Program-made: the position numbers and the translations under genes
Shown here: positions 15,358 through 20,860 of the stretch, one piece after another
Layout: every line of letters starts with the position of its first letter
Numbering within the stretch: position 1 is the stretch's first letter
From: a virus
IMG/VR virus record: IMGVR_UViG_3300047546_000989
Coordinates: 1-22,369 of that record
Length of the DNA stretch: 22,369 nt
Reading direction: 5' to 3' (one strand)
Notes under the pieces: generated by a model
What the model was told of the DNA's origin: nothing
Database searches by the model: none
Seen by the model: the letters and a program-made list of their open reading frames with translations, nothing else

Positions 15358-15473
15358 CTCCTTCTTCGGTAGAAGCGGTCCTCGCGTTTGCGCTTTTCCA
15401 GCACCTTGGTCTTTTCGCCGCATACCGGGCAAGCTACTGATTTTCCCTGGCTATTCGATTTCGGATTGAGCAC
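15165..15473 (-). CDS. NrdR-like Zn-ribbon protein
   Basis: This 102-residue protein starts at a GTG. Residues about 15-50 form an NrdR-type zinc ribbon: CPVCGEKTKVLEKRKREDRF, then RRRRCPNQHIFSTYE, with Cys-x2-Cys and Cys-x3-His. Small phage proteins with this ribbon are common and are usually thought to bind DNA, although they lack the NrdR ATP-cone. The region after about residue 50 (SLPNVEEIL onward) has no recognisable pattern and overlaps the other-frame small protein, so the real protein may be shorter. The start overlaps the stop of the 71-residue gene by about 40 bases. Confidence 0.65.
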   Translation of the reverse strand: MLNPKSNSQGKSVACPVCGEKTKVLEKRKREDRFYRRRRCPNQHIFSTYETFSLPNVEEILHTGRRGGASVKPATSSQSPVQSVDHIFSVWKRSVELEPEPS

Positions 15474-15649
15474 TTCTTTTCCAATTGTTCGATGCGTTCG
15501 TAAGCCCTTAAAAGGGACGATTTGAGGAAGCCATTGATGTAGACAGCCCTGGCTCTAGAGCTAAAGTCATCTTGCGAGATGCCAAACATTTCGTAGGCTT
15601 TCTCTTCAATGAATAGCATGTCATCTTTGAGGCGTTCTTCTGGTGTCAT
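15434..15649 (-). CDS. Small hypothetical phage protein
   Basis: This 71-residue protein (MTPEERLKDDMLFIEEKAYEM...) is soluble, charged and mostly helical, with a coiled-coil-like end (SLLRAYERIEQLEKKCS). It does not match a family I recognise. It lies between the small membrane ORF and the Zn-ribbon gene and shares the leftward orientation. The amino acid balance looks like a real protein, but nothing further can be said of its role. Confidence 0.6.
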   Translation of the reverse strand: MTPEERLKDDMLFIEEKAYEMFGISQDDFSSRARAVYINGFLKSSLLRAYERIEQLEKKCSIRNRIARENQ

Positions 15650-15681
15650 GGTCTTTTGAGTTTGCTATGTGATAGCCGCGC

Positions 15682-15852
15682 TCAAACATAGAGCAAGATC
15701 AGCACCAGTGTTATAGGCAGCACAACGTATGCGCCGCAGATGACAAGTGCGGTTGAGATTGTTTTTGCCTTGTGGCGGCTAAGGTCAGCGATTGGGTATC
15801 CAACCGTGAACTCGCAGTCGGCCATCGTGCGCGGGGTAGTGATGTTTTTCAT
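15682..15852 (-). CDS. Very small membrane protein
   Basis: A 56-residue frame runs from an ATG at 15852 to a TGA at 15682. The N-terminal half (MKNITTPRTMADCEFTVGYP, then IADLSRHKAKT) is soluble, and the C-terminal half is a strong membrane segment (ALVICGAYVVLPITLVLILLYV). It starts 2 bases beyond the SSB stop, so coupled translation is plausible. No family was recognised. It is short and easily missed, but the hydrophobic end and the position in the operon support it. Confidence 0.5.
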   Translation of the reverse strand: MKNITTPRTMADCEFTVGYPIADLSRHKAKTISTALVICGAYVVLPITLVLILLYV

Positions 15853-15854
15853 GG

Positions 15855-16229
15855 TCAGAAGGGGATGTCCATGTCATCGGTTGATTGCTTCTGCGGCTCT
15901 TCTTGCCGGGGCTTGCTGCCGACAAAGTGAACCTCGAACACCGTGCCGGTCAGCTTGACGCCCATGCCGCCATCGTTCTTCTTGTATGTCTCAACGTGTA
16001 CGTCCTGAACGTCTAAGAACAGCTCGGTGCCCTTCTTGAGATACGGCGCGACCTTCTCGCCGCGTTCTCCAAAGAATGCAATATCGATCCATTGCGAAGG
16101 CTTTTTGCCATCTTGCCCAGGCTTGCCGTAGTTCCATGCAATTGACATGTTGACCACGGGCTTGCCTTGTCCGGTGTAACGCAGTTCTGCATCCTTGCCG
16201 AGTCTTCCGACTCCGATTAGCTTCATCAT
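15855..16229 (-). CDS. ssb: Single-stranded DNA-binding protein
   Basis: This 124-residue OB-fold SSB starts at ATG 16229, with a GAGGA site 7 bases upstream; a second ATG follows immediately. The N-terminus (MKLIGVGRLGKDAELRYTGQGKPVVNMSIAWNY) and the WIDIAFFGERGEKVAPYLKKGTELFLDVQDV core are typical. The acidic tail ends DDMDIPF, the standard SSB-interaction tip that recruits replication and recombination partners. The start overlaps the YqaJ exonuclease stop (ATGA). It probably protects single-stranded DNA during phage replication and assists the annealase and exonuclease encoded beside it. Confidence 0.95.
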   Translation of the reverse strand: MMKLIGVGRLGKDAELRYTGQGKPVVNMSIAWNYGKPGQDGKKPSQWIDIAFFGERGEKVAPYLKKGTELFLDVQDVHVETYKKNDGGMGVKLTGTVFEVHFVGSKPRQEEPQKQSTDDMDIPF

Positions 16230-16870
16230 TTGATGTTCCTCAGTTTTTCAACGATAGCGTCAACTTCTGCCCGGAATGACCGGACCTCTTTTTCCAAGTC
16301 TTCGATCAGCTTGGAATCTCTTGGCACCCGCACGATCAGCAACTGGTGCTGCTCAGGAAAGCGGGGATCGTAGCTACAGAAATCGCACCACTGACGGCCA
16401 GTGCATGCCATCTGCCACTGCATTTGCAACATGTAGCCGGTGTCAGGTTTGTGCGAGATCAGATTGCGTAGGTGTTGCTTGGATTCCGGGCACTTGATCT
16501 CAATCAGTCCATCGTCGCCCACCAGACCGTCTGGGCTGGCCGCAGACATGGGAATGCTTGGGTGGTCATAGATGCCGACCTCCTGCACAAAGTTGCCGGT
16601 GGCGACCTCATAGGCGGCGCGTGCCTCCGGTTCCTTGTCGATGCCCCATTGCATCGCTGCTTTGACAAACCCTTCAGCCTTGCGTTGCGTCAAGGTTTCC
16701 AGCGCCAACTCCACCGCATAGTTCTCACGCGAAGCGGAATAGCCGGTCTTGGTCCTGGCGCAGATGTCATCCATGCGCGATGCGGTGGCCTTGCCTAGTC
16801 TGGCGGCGAACCACTCTGCCGATTTTTGGGCCAATTGCTCATCGGCATCGGGTCTAAAAAGGTTAACCAT
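16226..16870 (-). CDS. YqaJ-type recombination exonuclease
   Basis: This 214-residue protein belongs to the lambda-exonuclease-like YqaJ family (PD-(D/E)XK fold). It has the N-terminal AEWFAARLGKATASRMDDI helix and the QWGIDKEPEARAAYE segment. The active-site series is Asp114 (SPDGLVGD) and Glu124-Ile-Lys126 (LIEIKCP). A MLQMQWQMACTG stretch (147-158) is the family's Gln-rich motif. It degrades the 5' strand of duplex ends to give 3' single strands for the ERF annealase encoded upstream. Its stop overlaps the SSB start and its own start overlaps the preceding stop (TGATG), so the three are co-translated. Confidence 0.92.
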   Translation of the reverse strand: MVNLFRPDADEQLAQKSAEWFAARLGKATASRMDDICARTKTGYSASRENYAVELALETLTQRKAEGFVKAAMQWGIDKEPEARAAYEVATGNFVQEVGIYDHPSIPMSAASPDGLVGDDGLIEIKCPESKQHLRNLISHKPDTGYMLQMQWQMACTGRQWCDFCSYDPRFPEQHQLLIVRVPRDSKLIEDLEKEVRSFRAEVDAIVEKLRNIK

Positions 16871-17094
16871 CAGTCATCACCATTTAGTTTGACGCATTCA
16901 CCGTCGACCCATTCGCATACAGGTTCGTCAGCAACCGATAGCACAAAATTTTCTAAGTCGGGATCGCCTCCGCAGCCGGTGACCACATAGCCAAAGTCGC
17001 CAATCTGAACAATCACGGGTGCATTGGTGTTGATGAACTCATCAAGCATGGCCTGAAAAACAAAGTTCATGGAAAGAGGTTGTAAAAACATCAT
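16870..17094 (-). CDS. Small hypothetical protein
   Basis: The protein is 74 residues from the ATG at 17094; the next codon is also ATG, and a purine-rich AGAGGGGGA ribosome site lies just upstream. It is acidic, soluble and has no membrane segment. The segments APVIVQIGDFGYVVTGCGGD and VADEPVCEWVDGECVKLNG contain three cysteines. It overlaps the YqaJ start by one base (TGATG). No family is recognised, and its role in recombination is only suggested by position. Confidence 0.65.
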   Translation of the reverse strand: MMFLQPLSMNFVFQAMLDEFINTNAPVIVQIGDFGYVVTGCGGDPDLENFVLSVADEPVCEWVDGECVKLNGDD

Positions 17095-17105
17095 TCCCCC
17101 TCTTT

Positions 17106-17318
17106 CTATCGTGAGTTCGCATCAATCCACTTTGCCCATTCGATAGCAACTTTTTCATCTTTAGTGCGCTGCCCACCGGGAAGAACCCAGCCCTCTTTGA
17201 AATGTTGCATCTTGCTGTTCTGGGTTTCAGTTCCCCACAAGATGCGGCCCTTGCCGATCTGAATGTTGCGGTAGTCAAGAAAAATCTTGTATCCGTCGTC
17301 TTGGTTCTCTTTCATCAT
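17106..17318 (-). CDS. Small hypothetical protein
   Basis: This 70-residue protein (MMKENQDDGYKIFLDYRNIQ...) has an AAAGGA site 8-9 bases upstream of its ATG. It is polar and soluble, with a conserved-looking core IGKGRILWGTETQNSKMQHF, then WVLPGGQRTKDEKVAIEWAKWID. It has no recognised family. The leftward frame at 17042-17278 in the same region is a shadow of this gene. It sits between ERF and YqaJ in the recombination block. Confidence 0.65.
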   Translation of the reverse strand: MMKENQDDGYKIFLDYRNIQIGKGRILWGTETQNSKMQHFKEGWVLPGGQRTKDEKVAIEWAKWIDANSR

Positions 17319-17355
17319 TTCTCAATCCTTTCGTTCATTGGAAGTTGTCAAAACA

Positions 17356-17913
17356 TCACGCCACATCATTTGCAGCTTTGATCAAGCTGTCGCGGTGCTT
17401 GGTCCAAAACATGTTTTTCAGTTTGCCCTTCGGCAACTTTTCAAACTTGTCGTTCAATTCCTTGATGCCGCGCAGCGCAACAGCGCGGAAGTCATCAAGG
17501 TGCTGGGCTTCATACTCTGCAAATTCATCATTCGGGGCGGCTTTGCTGGCTTGATGCCCATCGTCATCCTCCGGCGCAATGCCGCAAGCGGTCATCAGGC
17601 TATACCGGCGTGCATAGGTCAACGCCGAGCCATAACCCTGCGCGTCCTTTTTGTTGGCCGGTACATGCAGCTTGCCGGTTGAGTAGCTTTCGCCAGACTC
17701 ATGCAGGAACACGGTTTCCACCGTGACCCCATCGGTGCATTCGTGCGTGTGCTGCACCAGGGCCAGCCCGTTATTGTTTAGGGCATCGGTCACCGCTTCC
17801 ATGCATGCTGCAAGGTCAGCGTACTTGCTTTGGAGATGTGGGTTCTGCTTTTTCTTGAGCGCAGGCCCAAAGTCTTTTTGCGCTTTGACTAGCGCGGCAT
17901 ACAGACTCTTCAC
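17356..17913 (-). CDS. ERF-family single-strand annealing protein
   Basis: The protein is 185 residues from a GTG at 17913, which overlaps the upstream nuclease stop (GTGA), with AAGGA upstream. The N-terminus (MKSLYAALVKAQKDFGPALKK) and the KYADLAACMEAVTDALNNNGL segment are typical of the ERF superfamily (P22 Erf-like). So is the signature QGYGSALTYARRYSLMTACGI followed by acidic EDDDGHQAS. ERF proteins form rings that anneal complementary single strands, as lambda Bet does. Together with YqaJ and SSB this makes a complete exonuclease-annealase-SSB recombination set. Confidence 0.95.
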   Translation of the reverse strand: MKSLYAALVKAQKDFGPALKKKQNPHLQSKYADLAACMEAVTDALNNNGLALVQHTHECTDGVTVETVFLHESGESYSTGKLHVPANKKDAQGYGSALTYARRYSLMTACGIAPEDDDGHQASKAAPNDEFAEYEAQHLDDFRAVALRGIKELNDKFEKLPKGKLKNMFWTKHRDSLIKAANDVA

Positions 17914-18230
17914 TTGTCTTGTCCTTTCAGTAATCTAGTAATCCATTCCACGGCTTTGCCGTTCTTCACCTGATCACCAGTCACCCTGATGATCTTCCAA
18001 CCCATCGTACACGCTTCATTGTACTTTTCGCAATCTGCGGTAAACCCTAACCCTCGCGTGTGCCGGCCATTGGTCCACGTGCCGCCTTCGATCTCCAGCG
18101 CCACCATTCGGTCAGGCCACGCGAAGTCAAACTTCCAGCGCCGCTTGGCATGAAATCGGTACTCGCGCACCGCAACAGGCAACCGCAGGCCGCGAATGTG
18201 CCACTCAAACATTGCTTCTAGTTCACTCAT
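17910..18230 (-). CDS. PD-(D/E)XK-like endonuclease (Vsr/DUF559-like fold)
   Basis: The protein is 106 residues from the ATG at 18230, which overlaps the previous stop by 8 bases; a longer form starting at 18272 would overlap much more. The core is RRWKFDFAWPDRMVALEIEG (Asp35, Glu46, Glu48), then GRHTRGLGFTADCEKYNEA and GWKIIRVTGDQV. This is the short Vsr-like restriction-endonuclease fold. In phage recombination regions such proteins are candidates for Holliday-junction or structure-specific nucleases, which lambda-type phages supply with NinG or RusA. The Glu-x-Glu in place of the usual Glu-x-Lys is noted. The exact substrate is unknown. Confidence 0.8.
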   Translation of the reverse strand: MSELEAMFEWHIRGLRLPVAVREYRFHAKRRWKFDFAWPDRMVALEIEGGTWTNGRHTRGLGFTADCEKYNEACTMGWKIIRVTGDQVKNGKAVEWITRLLKGQDK

Positions 18231-18570
18231 ATGGTAATGGTTCGTCATCAGGCCAAAGGCCATGCAAATCAAGCAGTCGCGCAGTCTTCCAATGCGCTTC
18301 TTCCCACATCTCCAGCTTTGCAGCGCGGCTCATCTTGCTTTGGTCAACCTTCATATGACAGCAATGACAAAGCGCGGCCACATAGATGTCGGACGCTTTG
18401 ATGCCCCGGCCCTTGCCATGCCTCGACTGGTTCGAGTGCGCGGCCACCACGGTCCCATCGTCAGCACCGCAGTACTGGCAGGAGAACTCCCTGCACGCTT
18501 CTAGGATGGCGCGATTGCGAACGTAGATACGTTTACTGTACAAACTGCACCCCCAGTTCTGTGGCCGCAT
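18223..18570 (-). CDS. YbcO-like (DUF1364) HNH-type nuclease
   Basis: The protein is 115 residues from the ATG at 18570. A TTG at 18543 with an upstream GGGGGTG is an alternative start that reduces the overlap with NinB. The core is CQYCGADDGTVVAAHSNQSR, then GIKASDIYVAALCHCCHMKVDQS, with paired cysteines and histidines forming a zinc-supported HNH-type centre. This pattern matches the DUF1364 family that includes the DLP12 prophage nuclease YbcO. In lambdoid phages it lies beside nin-region genes, as here next to NinB. It is probably a structure-specific DNA endonuclease for late replication intermediates. Confidence 0.82.
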   Translation of the reverse strand: MRPQNWGCSLYSKRIYVRNRAILEACREFSCQYCGADDGTVVAAHSNQSRHGKGRGIKASDIYVAALCHCCHMKVDQSKMSRAAKLEMWEEAHWKTARLLDLHGLWPDDEPLPYE

Positions 18571-18946
18571 GCGCCTCGACGTTCTGCATGTACTCAGTGA
18601 ACGTGCCCACGCTCATCTCGGTAGTAGACATGCGGCGCGTGATCACTTCGCCACCGGGCAACTTCATATCCTCGCACACACCGTAGCGGCGTGCAAAGTA
18701 TTCGTGCCACACATCAGGCGCGAACTTCTGGCCGTCCACCCATGCTTGGTCTGCGATGGACTTCAGCACATAACCCCAGTACCGGCGGTTCTGCTCAGTG
18801 TTTCGCTTTGCTTCCGAACTGGTAACGATCAAGCGCAACGGTGTGCCCTTGTCGATCATGTTCTGAGCATGTTCCTTGATGAAGCTCAGGAACGGTTCCC
18901 ACGCCTGTCGCGTTTTGAGATGGAACTCTTTGTAGATAGCACTCAT
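18533..18946 (-). CDS. ninB: NinB family recombination protein (lambda Orf-like)
   Basis: This 137-residue protein starts at ATG 18946 with a GAGGC site 8 bases upstream. The core RNTEQNRRYWGYVLKSIADQ (about 48-67), VWHEYFARRYG, and STTEMSVGTFTEYMQNVEAHA near the end is the NinB signature. Lambda Orf (NinB) binds SSB and helps load annealing proteins onto SSB-coated single strands. That role fits the nearby SSB, ERF and YqaJ genes. Its start region is overlapped by the end of a Cys-rich small ORF in another frame. Confidence 0.92.
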   Translation of the reverse strand: MSAIYKEFHLKTRQAWEPFLSFIKEHAQNMIDKGTPLRLIVTSSEAKRNTEQNRRYWGYVLKSIADQAWVDGQKFAPDVWHEYFARRYGVCEDMKLPGGEVITRRMSTTEMSVGTFTEYMQNVEAHAATELGVQFVQ

Positions 18947-19067
18947 GTTGTTTAGCCTCGCATAGACGCTCGACGATTATTTTTGCTTCGCTTGTGTAGT
19001 GCTGACACTTGTCTCTGCGGTCGCACCAACCGCCCATACACGCGATCATGTGAGGATGTTGTCCCAT
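18795..19067 (-). CDS. Cys-rich small protein, 3' end uncertain
   Basis: The frame starts at ATG 19067 with an AGAGGT site upstream. The first 42 residues (MIACMGGWCDRRDKCQHYT, then IIVERLCEAKQHEC) resemble small Cys-rich zinc-binding phage proteins, in which Cys-x3-4-Cys-x5-Cys is followed by ERLCE. The rest overlaps the first 150 bases of ninB in another frame and looks like non-coding shadow. A one-base indel in the GAGGCTAAA run near 18950 would end this protein at 'ERLCEA' just before ninB. The first part is probably real; the reported C-terminus probably is not. Confidence 0.5.
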   Translation of the reverse strand: MGQHPHMIACMGGWCDRRDKCQHYTSEAKIIVERLCEAKQHECYLQRVPSQNATGVGTVPELHQGTCSEHDRQGHTVALDRYQFGSKAKH

Positions 19068-19381
19068 GCATCTACCTCTGGCGCGAGGTGCTGCGTGCCT
19101 CTCGCGTTGCGAAGTCGGAAGCTGAAGAAGTCGCGTAGCGCAGGCTCATTCTTTGCCAGCATCCTGGCATACAGCGCACGGTAATTGTTGTTGAGCTTGA
19201 ACCCCTCTTCATCTTTCGATGTCAACGATGCTTGATAACGCAAGATTTCAAACAACCCGCCAATCCCGTAATGTTTGACTCCTGCGTTCCTAAGTTCAAA
19301 TGCCAACAACTTCAGCTTCTCATACACCCAAGGGTGTTCGTTGTGGAATTCCTCAAACTTAATTGCTATCTGATCTGTCAT
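19046..19381 (-). CDS. Conserved phage protein, unknown function
   Basis: This 111-residue soluble, mostly helical protein has a well-formed pattern: FHNEHPWVYEKLKLLAFELR, KHYGIGGLFEILRYQASLTS, then KLNNNYRALYARMLAKNEPA. I know this general arrangement, ending in FKLNNNYRALYAR, from many phage early regions, but it has no assigned function. It overlaps the start of the Cys-rich ORF by 22 bases. A possible DNA-binding or replication role is only a guess from neighbours. Confidence 0.75.
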   Translation of the reverse strand: MTDQIAIKFEEFHNEHPWVYEKLKLLAFELRNAGVKHYGIGGLFEILRYQASLTSKDEEGFKLNNNYRALYARMLAKNEPALRDFFSFRLRNARGTQHLAPEVDAWDNILT

Positions 19382-19396
19382 GTCTTGTACCTGTTT

Positions 19397-19597
19397 TTAT
19401 AGTGAAAACGGGCAGTACGAACTAAACATCCGAGTGGTGGTGTACTTGCACTGGTAGTCCACGCAGTACGTCCCGATGTATCTATATCCCTGCGGCGTGC
19501 TAACACCGTCGCAAGAGATGAGCGTACCGGCGCGAGCAAACGCGACCACGGGCGAAAGGTTGGCCGCGATGACCAGAGTGATAAACAGCTTACGCAT
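19397..19597 (-). CDS. Small secreted/periplasmic Cys-rich protein
   Basis: The protein is 66 residues from the ATG at 19597, with a strong AAGGAG site 7 bases upstream overlapping the stop of the MazG-like gene. An N-terminal signal peptide (MRKLFITLVIAANLSPVVAF, cleavage near Ala21 or Ala23) is followed by a mature part with four cysteines (29, 45, 50 and 62), enough for two disulfides. The longer frame to 19693 is less likely. It has no recognised family. A small exported protein in an early phage operon could act in superinfection exclusion or in modifying the host envelope, but that is speculation. Confidence 0.7.
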   Translation of the reverse strand: MRKLFITLVIAANLSPVVAFARAGTLISCDGVSTPQGYRYIGTYCVDYQCKYTTTRMFSSYCPFSL

Positions 19598-19598
19598 T

Positions 19599-19910
19599 TC
19601 AGTTCTCCTTAACAAAAACACCAGATGGCAAAAGCGTGCCCTTGCGGTCCTTGATCTGGTTCCAAGAACCTTCCAGACAATCAACCATGTCAATGTCCAG
19701 TAGGGCGCACATGTTGATCAGGCACACCAGCGTGTCGCCCACCGCATCCTTCACGGCAGGCATGTCCTTCTTTTGCAGTGCATCTGACAGTTCTCCCATC
19801 TCAGACACTGCCTTCATAAACTGCGATGCAGGCGTGCTGTTGGGAATGATCTTGCGGGCCTCGGCCCAGCGCAGGATGTCTGATTCAAGGATTCGATACG
19901 CTTGTGGCAT
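19599..19910 (-). CDS. MazG-like nucleotide pyrophosphohydrolase
   Basis: The protein is 103 residues from the ATG at 19910; the frame extends further upstream, but the early part overlaps a wHTH gene and lacks a family pattern. The core is SEMGELSDALQKKDMPAVKDAVGDTLVCLIN. It contains the MazG metal-binding pattern Glu37-x2-Glu40, then Asp55 to Asp59 (DAVGD). MazG-type enzymes hydrolyse NTPs or ppGpp-like nucleotides; phage copies are thought to adjust host nucleotide pools or the stringent response. The protein is short, so it is a minimal single-domain type. The stop overlaps the ribosome site of the secreted protein. Confidence 0.82.
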   Translation of the reverse strand: MPQAYRILESDILRWAEARKIIPNSTPASQFMKAVSEMGELSDALQKKDMPAVKDAVGDTLVCLINMCALLDIDMVDCLEGSWNQIKDRKGTLLPSGVFVKEN

Positions 19911-20175
19911 TGGTTTCTTTCGGTGCGTTGGGCTTGTCTCCGAGTGCGTAGATCGGGCGAAGGTACTTGCGAAAACCTTTGCCCTCATACGTCCAGCGTG
20001 CGACATGGATGCGGCGTATGCCGGCTTTGCTTGGTTTGACCATGCGGTACAGGACGTTGTGGACCCTGTAGCGAAATAGTCCGGTTTGTGCGGCAATGTC
20101 CACAGCAGATGCTTCGCCAGCTTCGAGCACGCGAAGAACTTGCTGCACTACTTTGCCTGAGTTAAGCGGTGTCAC
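19885..20175 (-). CDS. Winged-helix DNA-binding protein (putative regulator)
   Basis: The protein is 96 residues from a GTG at 20175. Residues about 10-50 (VVQQVLRVLEAGEASAVDIAAQTGL, then RYRVHNVLYRMVK) form a winged-helix DNA-binding domain like those in MarR-type regulators. The rest (RRIHVARWTYEGKGFRKYLRP) contains basic patches suited to DNA contact. It is encoded early in the leftward operon, so it could be an early transcription regulator. No other regulator is visible in the window. It overlaps neighbours by 14 and 26 bases. Confidence 0.7.
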   Translation of the reverse strand: MTPLNSGKVVQQVLRVLEAGEASAVDIAAQTGLFRYRVHNVLYRMVKPSKAGIRRIHVARWTYEGKGFRKYLRPIYALGDKPNAPKETNATSVSNP

Positions 20176-20431
20176 GGGTTAGAAACTCCAAGATTTCTTG
20201 ACGCTGAAGCTCGAACTCTTCTCGCGTCATTTCAGGCTTGTTCCAAGCTGGACCGCTGAACTGGTACGCAGACCAGAGGCGATAAAGCTGGATCAATCGG
20301 TTGTCTTCCTGCATCGCCCATTGCAGCACCTGAGCTTGTTGCTCGCCCAACTTCCACATGCTGTAGTCATCGGAATAGTTATAGGTCCAGTCATGGGTCG
20401 CGCAGGCGCGGTCAAACTCTTGTGGTGTCAT
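20162..20431 (-). CDS. Small hypothetical phage protein
   Basis: This 89-residue protein is polar, mostly helical and has no membrane segment: MTPQEFDRACATHDWTYNYS, LGEQQAQVLQWAMQ, MTREEFELQRQEIL. The many aromatic and charged residues are typical of early phage proteins of unknown role. The start overlaps the previous stop (ATGA) and the end overlaps the wHTH GTG by 14 bases, so it is inside the operon. Confidence 0.7.
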   Translation of the reverse strand: MTPQEFDRACATHDWTYNYSDDYSMWKLGEQQAQVLQWAMQEDNRLIQLYRLWSAYQFSGPAWNKPEMTREEFELQRQEILEFLTRDTA

Positions 20432-20562
20432 ATCAGTGCTTCCGGTAGATCATCAATGTGTTGTTGATTGCGCTGTTTGAGAAGCCGCGCAAGTCGCTTC
20501 GGGTCAATAGCACCAAACGGCCAGCCCAGTGGGTCAGCCTGTTTGAATGAGGAACATGGCAA
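20428..20562 (-). CDS. Small hypothetical protein, start uncertain
   Basis: This frame ends at TGA 20428-20430 with the usual ATGA coupling to the next gene. The C-terminal part (SFKQADPLGWPFGAIDPKRL, LARLLKQRNQQHIDDLPEAL) looks like a genuine short helical protein. The longer N-terminal part overlaps a membrane-segment frame and is Ser-rich low complexity, so the ATG at 20706 is unlikely. A TTG at 20562 is used here, with an ATG at 20631 as an alternative. No family was recognised. Confidence 0.45.
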   Translation of the reverse strand: MPCSSFKQADPLGWPFGAIDPKRLARLLKQRNQQHIDDLPEALI

Positions 20563-20656
20563 GCAGCCAGACGACGACAGGGATTCCGAGGAGGATTGCG
20601 ATTCCACAGAGGATGAGAACTGCGGCGTCATCAAGGATGCGGTCATCGTGTTGCAT
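20534..20656 (-). CDS. Very small membrane protein
   Basis: The protein is 40 residues from the ATG at 20656. After a short polar start (MQHDDRILDD) almost the whole protein is a membrane segment (AAVLILCGIAILLGIPVVVW, LLAMFLIQTG). Earlier in-frame starts would extend into the divergent control region. It is the first gene of the leftward operon. It could act on the membrane or be a small peptide for regulation. There is no close family match. Confidence 0.45.
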   Translation of the reverse strand: MQHDDRILDDAAVLILCGIAILLGIPVVVWLLAMFLIQTG

Positions 20657-20860
20657 GGCTGGCGGCGTGTTGTCATGAGCGTATCGTACATGCATGACAT
20701 GTGCATACGATAGGGACAAACCCGGACAGGGTTGTGTCAACGACAGGTTGTGGCATAGACTGTTGCCAAACCACGGCTAGGGTAGCTCCCGAAAAGACGA
20801 CTCGTTACCGTCCTGCCGATGGTTCCCTTTGTAACGACTGCCGACAACGTGAGGTGCCAG
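20657..20860. promoter_or_regulatory. Divergent control region between leftward and rightward early genes
   Basis: This 204-base stretch separates the leftward operon from the replication gene. On the minus strand a perfect TTGACA -35 box lies at 20740-20735. TATCGT at 20712-20707 is a possible -10, but the spacing of 22 is too long for a usual promoter. On the plus strand, TTGTGT near 20732 and TAGACT near 20754 are weak candidates. A dyad AACCC-GGACA-GGGTT (20719-20733) is also present. No repressor or Cro gene lies within or beside the region. Confidence 0.5.
20680..20709. promoter_or_regulatory. Imperfect inverted repeat, probable operator
   Basis: The repeat has CGTATCGTACATG (20680-20692) on the left and CATGTGCATACG (20698-20709) on the right, around a five-base centre. 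Arms are complementary except for one indel near the middle. The length and symmetry resemble a dimeric repressor operator. It lies between the leftward operon start and the leftward -35 box, and may control early transcription. Confidence 0.5.

Noticed and set aside
17042-17278. Leftward frame overlapping the 70-residue protein
   Set aside because: The alternative frame has a poorer residue pattern and no ribosome site, while the 17106-17318 gene has AAAGGA and a compact sequence.
20428-20706. Full-length frame from ATG 20706
   Set aside because: The first half is Ser-rich low complexity and overlaps a membrane-segment frame; only the C-terminal part looks coding, so a shorter start was used.
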